Assembly (NCBI GenBank): GCA_945862135.1
Contig: CAMAYE010000007.1
Location: 1-41,677 of the forward strand
DNA length: 41,677 nucleotides
From: Bordetella parapertussis
Lineage (GTDB): Bacteria; Pseudomonadota; Gammaproteobacteria; Burkholderiales; SG8-41
Direction of reading: 5' to 3'
Shown here: positions 36,073 through 41,677 of the stretch, one piece after another
Layout of the letters: every line of letters begins with the position of its first letter
Position numbering within the stretch: position 1 is the first letter of the stretch
Translations under genes and position numbers: made by a program
The notes under the pieces: generated by a model
What the model saw: only the letters and a program-made list of their open reading frames with translations
Told to the model about the DNA's origin: nothing
Database searches by the model: none

Positions 36073-37512
36073 TTAACTCCTCACGGCCTTGAACATTTCG
36101 AGCGCCTGCAGTCGCGCTGCAGCGTGCTCGACCACCGGCGCTGGGTAATCCTTGCCGATGATCACGCCGGCGCCCTGCTGCTCCAGCGGCGTCATTTCCC
36201 AGGGCGCGTGAATGGCGCGTTTGTCGCAGCCCGCAAGCTCCGGAACATAACGGCGAATGAATATACCTTCGGCATCGAAGCGCTCCGACTGCGACACCGG
36301 ATTGAAAATGCGGAAATAAGGTTGCGCATCGCAGCCGGTGGAGGCAGCCCATTGCCAGCCGCCGTTATTCGCCGCCAGATCAAAATCGTTGAGCTGGTCA
36401 GCAAAGTATTTTTCGCCCCAGCGCCAGTCGACATGCAGATCCTTGACTAGAAACGACGCCGCGATCATGCGCAGCCGGTTGTGCATGTAACCGGTCTGGT
36501 TGAGCTGGCGCATCGCGGCATCCACAATCGGGTAACCGGTACGCCCCTCGCACCATGCCGCGAACAGCGTTTCATCGTTGGGCCAGCGGATGGCGTCGTA
36601 AGCCGGCTTGAATGCCCGAGACACCACATGCGGGTGATGGTGCAGGATCATGAAATAAAAGTCGCGCCACACCAGTTCCGACAGCCAGGTTGCGGGACCT
36701 TCGCCGGACGGACCGCCGGCGCCGGGCCAGGCCGCGCGCGCCAGCGCGCGGATCGACACCGTACCGAAGCGCAGATGTACCGAAAGATAGGACGGGCCTT
36801 TTTTCGCCGGAAAATCACGACTGTCGCGATATCGCACCATACGCGGCAGAAAATCGTTCAGCAGTTTTTTCCCTGCGGTCGCGCCGCCGCTGATGCCCAA
36901 CGCCTGCAGATTGGTCGGTTCGAAACCGATGTCGGCAAGACCAAGCATGCGCTGTTGCGCAGGTGCTTTGGCGAGATGCGACGCATAACGCTCGACGGGA
37001 TAGGCTTTAACAAAAAACGGTTCCAGCTTTTTCAGCCAGGCATTTTTGTACGGCGTGAATACCGAGAAAGGAGTGCCACCCTGCGTCAGCACCTCGTCCT
37101 TTTCAAAAATGACCTGGTCCTTGCGGGTCAGCAAAGCAATGCCCGAATCCTGCATTGCCAGCGCAACTGCCCGGTCCCGCTCCAGAGCAGCCGGCTCGTA
37201 ATCGTGGTTCGCGTAAACGGCCTGCACACCGAGTGTCGCAGCCAATCGCGGAATCTGCGTCCGTGCCGGGCCGTGCAATGTGATCAACTGTCCGCCGGCC
37301 TTTTCCAGCGCGCCGCCGAGTTCGGCCACCGACTGCCAGATGAATTCCACGCGCCGGTCCTTCCGCGTTGGCAAACCCTCAAGGATTTCAGTGTCATAGA
37401 CAAAGACACAATAAACACGCCGGCTGTCTTTCAGCGCCGCAAAAAGCGCTGCGTTATCCTCGCTGCGCAGATCGCGGCGGAACCACATCAGAGCGGCATC
37501 AAACTGGCTCAT
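36073..37512 (-). CDS. phrB: Deoxyribodipyrimidine photolyase
   Basis: A light-driven DNA repair enzyme that splits UV-induced pyrimidine dimers. The 479 residues comprise an antenna-binding N-terminal domain (about 1-130; ALMWFRRDLRSEDNAALFAAL) and a C-terminal FAD domain (about 200-475). The latter has SYLSVHLRFGTVSIR, WLSELVWRDFYFMIL, MHNRLRMIAASFLVKDL and NGGWQWAASTGCDAQPYFR, the class I CPD photolyase signatures. It starts with an ATG at 37512 with no clear ribosome-binding site and diverges from yqgE, whose promoter lies about 50-80 bases away. Confidence 0.96.
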   Translation of the reverse strand: MSQFDAALMWFRRDLRSEDNAALFAALKDSRRVYCVFVYDTEILEGLPTRKDRRVEFIWQSVAELGGALEKAGGQLITLHGPARTQIPRLAATLGVQAVYANHDYEPAALERDRAVALAMQDSGIALLTRKDQVIFEKDEVLTQGGTPFSVFTPYKNAWLKKLEPFFVKAYPVERYASHLAKAPAQQRMLGLADIGFEPTNLQALGISGGATAGKKLLNDFLPRMVRYRDSRDFPAKKGPSYLSVHLRFGTVSIRALARAAWPGAGGPSGEGPATWLSELVWRDFYFMILHHHPHVVSRAFKPAYDAIRWPNDETLFAAWCEGRTGYPIVDAAMRQLNQTGYMHNRLRMIAASFLVKDLHVDWRWGEKYFADQLNDFDLAANNGGWQWAASTGCDAQPYFRIFNPVSQSERFDAEGIFIRRYVPELAGCDKRAIHAPWEMTPLEQQGAGVIIGKDYPAPVVEHAAARLQALEMFKAVRS

Positions 37513-37565
37513 TGAGAAATCAGTAATTGTTGAATGCTGCGACAGGCAGCGTAATGGAACTTCAA

Positions 37566-37594
37566 TTGTCGCTGTCGCACCCCGGCTTTACAAT
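37566..37594 (+). promoter_or_regulatory. yqgE promoter
   Basis: TTGTCG (37566-37571) and TACAAT (37589-37594) are exactly 17 bases apart. Transcription would start near 37601, four bases before the ATG of yqgE, leaving almost no leader. This supports the start at 37605 over an upstream ATG at 37554. Confidence 0.6.
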
Positions 37595-37604
37595 AGATCG
37601 ACTT

Positions 37605-38165
37605 ATGACCAGCGTAGACCTCACCCAGCACTTTCTGATCGCCATGCCGGCCATGGTTGATCCGCACTTCACGCGTACGCTGACCCTGGTCTGCGAACAC
37701 AATGAAAACGGTGCACTGGGTATCGTCGTCAATCGTCCTACGGACATGAATCTTCAGGGATTGCTGGAGCAGGTCAAAATTTTGCCGGGCCGTGGCAGTT
37801 TCAAGGGAGTGCCCGTGCATTTCGGCGGGCCGGTGCAGGTTGATCGCGGCTTTGTGCTGCACAGTCCTGTCGGTACCTGGCAATCAACCCTGACCGTCGG
37901 CGAGAGCATAGGACTGACCACCTCCAAGGACATCCTTGAGGCTGTCGCCCGCGGTGACGGACCGGAGCAGATCCTGGTGACGCTGGGTTACGCCGGATGG
38001 GCGCCGGGTCAACTGGAACACGAGCTGGCACAAAACGCCTGGCTCACCGTTCCGGCACGAAACGACATCCTGTTCGACCTCCCGGCAGAGGAGCGGCTTC
38101 CGGCTGCGATGCAGCTGCTGGGCGTCGATTACGCCAATCTCTCGGACGTGGCCGGCCACGCGTGA
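37605..38165 (+). CDS. yqgE: YqgE/AlgH family protein
   Basis: A 186-residue protein of the UPF0301 (YqgE/AlgH) family, whose biochemical role is not established. The start [17 protein letters not shown] and the central [37 protein letters not shown] and [15 protein letters not shown] are family hallmarks. An in-frame ATG at 37554 would lie upstream of the predicted transcription start, so I use 37605. The stop overlaps the GTG start of yqgF. The order yqgE-yqgF-pyrR-pyrB-pyrC' is a known arrangement in Pseudomonas and betaproteobacteria. Confidence 0.95.
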   Translation: MTSVDLTQHFLIAMPAMVDPHFTRTLTLVCEHNENGALGIVVNRPTDMNLQGLLEQVKILPGRGSFKGVPVHFGGPVQVDRGFVLHSPVGTWQSTLTVGESIGLTTSKDILEAVARGDGPEQILVTLGYAGWAPGQLEHELAQNAWLTVPARNDILFDLPAEERLPAAMQLLGVDYANLSDVAGHA

Positions 38166-38608
38166 ATCCGCGACCGGCGCAGGGCGCAGTGCTGGCGTTC
38201 GACTTCGGCGAACAGCGGATCGGTGTCGCCACCGGTGAAATCAGCCTGGGCATCGCGCATGCGCTGGAGGTCATCGCAGTCGAAGCCAACGACGCCCGTT
38301 TTGCCCGGATCGCCGCGCTACTTGCCGAATGGCAGCCGGTGCTGCTGGTGGTGGGCGTCGCCAGCCACGACGACGGCACCGTCCACGAAACCGGGCGGCT
38401 GGCGCGGCGCTTTGGCCAGCGCCTGCATGGTCGCTTCAACCTTCCCGTGGAGTTCATCGACGAACGCCTGACATCGCACGCTGCGGACGCTGCCCTGCGC
38501 GAAGGCGGCGCTCGGGCTGACCGCAGGGTCGCGATGCTCGATGCCGCAGCTGCCGCGGAAATCCTGCGCACCTGGTTTGAGACGCCGCCGCAAAAAAACC
38601 CGCTTTGA
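38162..38608 (+). CDS. yqgF: Pre-16S rRNA nuclease, YqgF/RuvX family
   Basis: An RNase H-fold nuclease that trims the 5' end of 16S rRNA; also called RuvX by homology to resolvases. The 148 residues begin at a GTG overlapping the yqgE stop (GTGA). The metal-binding acidic residues are visible in [15 protein letters not shown] (residues 10-24), in the [14 protein letters not shown] segment and in the late aspartate of [13 protein letters not shown]. The frame is open further upstream, but that part lies inside yqgE and is not protein-like. It is translationally coupled to yqgE. Confidence 0.94.
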   Translation: MNPRPAQGAVLAFDFGEQRIGVATGEISLGIAHALEVIAVEANDARFARIAALLAEWQPVLLVVGVASHDDGTVHETGRLARRFGQRLHGRFNLPVEFIDERLTSHAADAALREGGARADRRVAMLDAAAAAEILRTWFETPPQKNPL

Positions 38609-38675
38609 ACCACGCTGCGGCGTTTTAACAGCGGGGTGATTGTGTTAGGCTACGGCCCGCATATGTGCCACTGCC

Positions 38676-39179
38676 ATGCCGGGTAACCCGCTTCCAGATG
38701 CCGAGCAACTGCTCGCATCACTGACAGACCGGATGCGGCCCGCCGTCGGGCCGAACACCGGGCTGGTGGGTATTCATACCGGTGGCGTATGGCTCGCCGA
38801 ACGCCTGCACCAGGCGCTGGGCCTCAAACTTCCGCTCGGCACCCTCGACGTTTCGTTTTACCGTGACGACTTCAACAAGAAGGGTTTGCGGCGCAACGTC
38901 AAAAGTTCCGACATTCCCTTTGACATCGACGGCTGCGACGTGATCATTGTCGATGACGTGCTCTACACCGGACGCACCATCCGCGCCGCCATCAACGAAC
39001 TGTTCGATTACGGCCGTCCTGCACGCATCCGCCTGGCGACACTGGTCGACCGCGGCGGACGTGAATTGCCGGTTTCCGCTGATTTCTCCGGCGCTGACGT
39101 TAAGGTGGCACCCGGCGAAAGTATCGAACTGACACGCGACGCGCAGGGCCGGTTGGCCCTGCAACTGACCCGGGACTGA
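38676..39179 (+). CDS. pyrR: Bifunctional PyrR: pyrimidine regulator / uracil phosphoribosyltransferase
   Basis: A 167-residue phosphoribosyltransferase fold. The PRPP-binding loop is [17 protein letters not shown], preceded by [13 protein letters not shown] and the [15 protein letters not shown] segment typical of PyrR. In Gram-positive bacteria PyrR is an RNA-binding attenuation protein with a minor uracil phosphoribosyltransferase activity. Its regulatory role in proteobacteria is less clear, and I see no PyrR RNA-binding loop or terminator ahead of pyrB. No Shine-Dalgarno precedes the ATG. pyrB follows two bases after its stop. Confidence 0.94.
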   Translation: MPGNPLPDAEQLLASLTDRMRPAVGPNTGLVGIHTGGVWLAERLHQALGLKLPLGTLDVSFYRDDFNKKGLRRNVKSSDIPFDIDGCDVIIVDDVLYTGRTIRAAINELFDYGRPARIRLATLVDRGGRELPVSADFSGADVKVAPGESIELTRDAQGRLALQLTRD

Positions 39180-39181
39180 AC

Positions 39182-40141
39182 ATGTGGCTTGATCCGGCAA
39201 ATCCGCAACTCAACAAAAACGGCGAACTGCATCACCTGCTGTCGCTGGAGGGCCTGCCTGCGGACATCCTGCGGCAGATCCTTGATACCGCGGAATCCTT
39301 CGTCGGCGTCACCCAGCGCGAGGTCAAGAAAGTGCCGCTGCTGCGCGGCAAGGCGGTGTTCAACCTGTTTTTCGAAGCTTCGACCCGGACACGCACGACA
39401 TTCGAGATCGCCGCCAAGCGGCTGTCGGCCGACGTTATCAACCTGGCGATCAATGTGTCCTCGCAGAGCAAAGGCGAAACGGTACTCGACACCGTGGCCA
39501 ATCTGTCGGCGATGCAGGCCGACATGTTCATTGTGCGCCATGCCGCCAGCGGCGCGCCGTACCTGATCGCCAAACATGTCGCGCCCGACATTCATGTCGT
39601 CAACGCCGGCGACGGGCGCCATGCGCACCCGACGCAGGGCCTGCTCGACATGTACACCATCCGCCATTACAAGGGCGACTTCACCAAACTGCGCGTGGCC
39701 ATCGTCGGCGACATCCTGCACTCGCGAGTAGCGCGTTCACAAATCCACGCGCTGACCACGCTAGGCTGTCCGGAAATCCGCGTCATCGGACCCAAGACGC
39801 TGTTGCCCGCCCACGTCGAGCGGCTCGGCGTACAGGTTCACGCCGACATGCGCCAGGGCCTCAAGGACGTTGATGTGGTGATGATGCTGCGTCTGCAGAA
39901 CGAACGCATGAAAGGCGCGCTACTGCCGTCGGCACAGGAATTCTTCAAATACTACGGGCTGACCGAGGACAAGCTGGCGCTGGCCAAGCCTGACGCCATC
40001 GTGCTGCACCCGGGCCCGATGAACCGCGGTGTGGAAATCGACTCGAGCGTCGCCGACGGCCGCCAGTCGGTAATCCTGCCGCAGGTCACCTTCGGCATCG
40101 CCATCCGCATGGCGGTCATGAGCATCCTCGCCGGGAACTGA
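39182..40141 (+). CDS. pyrB: Aspartate carbamoyltransferase, catalytic chain
   Basis: Condenses aspartate and carbamoyl phosphate, the committed step of pyrimidine synthesis. The 319 residues carry the carbamoyl-phosphate loop [13 protein letters not shown] (residues 63-75), the [12 protein letters not shown] 80s-type loop, [12 protein letters not shown], and the aspartate-domain [10 protein letters not shown]. The N-terminal extension [17 protein letters not shown] is typical of the class that assembles with a dihydroorotase-like partner rather than with PyrI. No pyrI is present, and the pseudo-dihydroorotase follows after five bases, supporting a PyrB-PyrC' complex. Confidence 0.98.
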   Translation: MWLDPANPQLNKNGELHHLLSLEGLPADILRQILDTAESFVGVTQREVKKVPLLRGKAVFNLFFEASTRTRTTFEIAAKRLSADVINLAINVSSQSKGETVLDTVANLSAMQADMFIVRHAASGAPYLIAKHVAPDIHVVNAGDGRHAHPTQGLLDMYTIRHYKGDFTKLRVAIVGDILHSRVARSQIHALTTLGCPEIRVIGPKTLLPAHVERLGVQVHADMRQGLKDVDVVMMLRLQNERMKGALLPSAQEFFKYYGLTEDKLALAKPDAIVLHPGPMNRGVEIDSSVADGRQSVILPQVTFGIAIRMAVMSILAGN

Positions 40142-40146
40142 TCGCG

Positions 40147-41424
40147 ATGAAAATCCATATCAAGAACGGCCGCCTGATCGACCCGAAAAATGGGGTGGAT
40201 GCCAAACGCGACGTGTTTGTCGCCGCCGGCAAGATTGTCGCCATTGGCGATGCGCCGGCGGGCTTCACCGCCAACCGGGTCATTGACGCCACCGGCCGCG
40301 TGGTCTGCCCCGGCCTGGTCGATCTTGCGGTGCGCCTGCGTGAGCCGGGCTTTGAATATCTGGCGACTCTTGAAACCGAAATGAAAGCCGCCATTGCCGG
40401 CGGCGTCACCAGCCTGGCCTGCCCGCCGGACACCGATCCACCGCTCGATGAACCCGGCTTGGTGGAAATGCTCAAGTTCAGCGCCAAGAATCTGAATCAG
40501 GCGCATGTCTATCCGATCGGCGCACTGACCACTGCGCTCAAAGGAACCAATCTCACGGAGATGGCTGAACTGCGTGACGCCGGTTGCGTAGCGTTCTCGC
40601 AGGCCGAAGCGCCGCTCGCCGACACCCAAGTGCTGATGCACGCCCTGCAGTACGCGGCAACCTTCGATTTCCCTGTCTGGCTGCGTGCGCAGGATCCGGC
40701 GCTGTCTAAACACGGTGTGGCGCATGAAGGCGAAGTCTCGACCCGCCTCGGCCTGCCGGCGATTCCGGTGACCGCGGAAACCGTTGCGCTGTCGACGATA
40801 CTGATCATCGCCCGCGAAACCGGTGCCCGTGTCCATATCGCCAGACTGTCATCGGCGGAAGGTGTCGCGATGGTGCGCGAGGCCCGCGCCCGCGGTCTGC
40901 GCGTGACCTGCGACATCGGCATCCACCACGCCCACCTCTCGGAAATGGATATCGGATACTTCGATCCGAACTGCAATCTGACGCCGCCGCTGCGCAGCCA
41001 GCGCGACCGCGACGCCTTACGCGCCGGCCTCGCCGACGGCACGATTGATGCGCTGTGTTCGGACCATACACCGGTGGATGAAGATGCCAAACAATTGCCT
41101 TTCTCGGAGGCGGAACCCGGCGCGACCGGCGTTGAACTGCTGCTGCCGCTGGCGTTGAAATGGGCCACCGAATCATCGCTCGGTCTCTCTGTTGCAATAG
41201 ACCGCATTACCGCAAAACCGGCCTCCATCCTCGGCATCGACGCCGGCCACCTCGCAGTGGGTGCCACCGCAGACGTCTGCGTCTTTGATCCTGAAGCGTA
41301 TTGGCGCGTCGAACCTGCCGCACTCTTCAGCCTCGGCAAGAACACGCCGTTTTCGGGTTTTGAAATGCGCGGCCGGGTGACCCATACCCTGGTTAGCGGC
41401 AATCTGGTTTACGAAAAGAAATAA
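40147..41424 (+). CDS. Dihydroorotase-like protein PyrC', probably inactive
   Basis: A 425-residue amidohydrolase-fold protein of the class I dihydroorotase type, lacking metal ligands. The metal-binding His-X-His of active enzymes is replaced by Ala61-Val-Arg63 in VDLAVRLREPG. The HAED-type segment reads RAQD (Arg180) and the HIXH segment reads HIARLSS (Arg233), so further ligands are lost; an aspartate remains in CSDHTP. In Pseudomonas such PyrC' proteins are catalytically inactive and are needed to assemble active aspartate carbamoyltransferase. It follows pyrB by five bases, which fits. A catalytic dihydroorotase must be encoded elsewhere. I leave the symbol empty to avoid confusion with active PyrC. 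Confidence 0.93.
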   Translation: MKIHIKNGRLIDPKNGVDAKRDVFVAAGKIVAIGDAPAGFTANRVIDATGRVVCPGLVDLAVRLREPGFEYLATLETEMKAAIAGGVTSLACPPDTDPPLDEPGLVEMLKFSAKNLNQAHVYPIGALTTALKGTNLTEMAELRDAGCVAFSQAEAPLADTQVLMHALQYAATFDFPVWLRAQDPALSKHGVAHEGEVSTRLGLPAIPVTAETVALSTILIIARETGARVHIARLSSAEGVAMVREARARGLRVTCDIGIHHAHLSEMDIGYFDPNCNLTPPLRSQRDRDALRAGLADGTIDALCSDHTPVDEDAKQLPFSEAEPGATGVELLLPLALKWATESSLGLSVAIDRITAKPASILGIDAGHLAVGATADVCVFDPEAYWRVEPAALFSLGKNTPFSGFEMRGRVTHTLVSGNLVYEKK

Positions 41425-41444
41425 CTTTAAAAACAATAAGTTAT
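41421..41444 (+). other. Inverted repeat at the end of pyrC'
   Basis: ATAACTT (41421-41427) and AAGTTAT (41438-41444) pair perfectly around a ten-base AT-rich loop; the first arm contains the stop codon. It lacks GC pairs and a T-tract, so it is a weak terminator at best. The remaining gap to 41540 shows nothing else clear. Confidence 0.25.
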
Positions 41445-41539
41445 ATCTTATGGCGCGTTGTGATCCTGCGCCATGCTGTTAAACTAAGCGTGTTTCCCGT
41501 GGTCGAACCGACCACCCTGCTTCCAACAGAAAACCATCC

Positions 41540-41677
41540 ATGAATCCTTTACTCGATTTCTCGGGCTTGCCCCGCTTTTCCGATTTCAAACCGTCCGATG
41601 TCGCGCCGGCCGTTGAGCAGTTGCTCAGCGAAAATCGCGCGCTGATTTCCCGCGTTGCCGCGGACCCTTCGGCGCCG
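41540..41677 (+). CDS. prlC: M3 family oligopeptidase A, N-terminal fragment
   Basis: The first 46 codons of a gene that runs off the window. They read MNPLLDFSGLPRFSDFKPSD and then VAPAVEQLLSENRALI, the characteristic N-terminus of oligopeptidase A, a cytoplasmic zinc metallopeptidase (HEXXH, not yet reached here) that degrades short peptides, including cleaved signal peptides. No clear ribosome-binding site precedes the ATG. The preceding 115 bases contain TTGTGA and TAAACT only 15 bases apart, a poor promoter match. The call rests on the N-terminal match alone. Confidence 0.85.
   Translation, partial: MNPLLDFSGLPRFSDFKPSDVAPAVEQLLSENRALISRVAADPSAP

Overview
The window reads as an ordinary, gene-dense stretch of a chromosome from a betaproteobacterium. 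It is GC-rich, has short intergenic gaps and shows no mobile element, CRISPR array, rRNA or tRNA gene that I can see. The lineage call rests on three things: gene orders familiar from Betaproteobacteria (metK divergent from a pair of lipid A acyltransferases and dapF; slt/NDUFA9-like/cca; yqgE-yqgF-pyrR-pyrB-pyrC'), an SAH riboswitch in front of ahcY-metF, and a Bug-type periplasmic receptor. I cannot name the genus. Many genes start with GTG or TTG, so the starts given here were often decided by Shine-Dalgarno sequences.

Layout. (1) 1-3621, minus strand: two lipid A-type acyltransferases, a GNAT acetyltransferase, a CoA-binding protein, dapF and the first codons of a DUF484 gene. (2) 3722-8824, plus strand: the activated-methyl cycle (metK, ahcY, metF) followed by the magnesium channel mgtE and a bidirectional terminator. 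Between metK and ahcY lie two tandem SAH riboswitches; the first overlaps an intrinsic terminator. (3) 8839-10434, minus strand: a class V (serine/alanine-glyoxylate type) aminotransferase carrying an in-frame N-terminal helix-turn-helix module, with a palindrome across its promoter. (4) 10621-15160: a lone Bug receptor, ttcA, a pteridine reductase-like SDR, a MidA-type methyltransferase and a YfcG-like GST. (5) 15194-19962, minus strand: slt, an NDUFA9-like protein, a CbiM-like permease and a CCA-adding enzyme without a recognisable HD motif. (6) 20044-22410: ilvA and rpiA, divergent.

(7) 22455-30480 is a polyphosphate neighbourhood: phoU and ppx on the plus strand, facing a minus-strand run of ppk1, a CYTH-CHAD protein, sixA and a two-domain polyphosphate:AMP phosphotransferase. 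Synthesis, hydrolysis, AMP recharging and a polyphosphate-binding domain are thus encoded together. The minus-strand run continues upstream with yggX, argA and rsmE. (8) 33200-36066: trkA-trkH potassium uptake. (9) 36073-41424: phrB, then yqgE-yqgF-pyrR-pyrB-pyrC', where pyrC' has lost metal ligands and is probably a structural partner of aspartate carbamoyltransferase. (10) 41540 to the end: the start of an M3 oligopeptidase A gene.

The most noteworthy signals are the tandem SAH riboswitches with a visibly exclusive terminator, the helix-turn-helix/aminotransferase fusion with a strong internal start and a palindromic operator candidate, and the polyphosphate cluster. Smaller oddities are a probable ATT start for argA, candidate leaderless starts, and an AT-rich element repeated at four sites.
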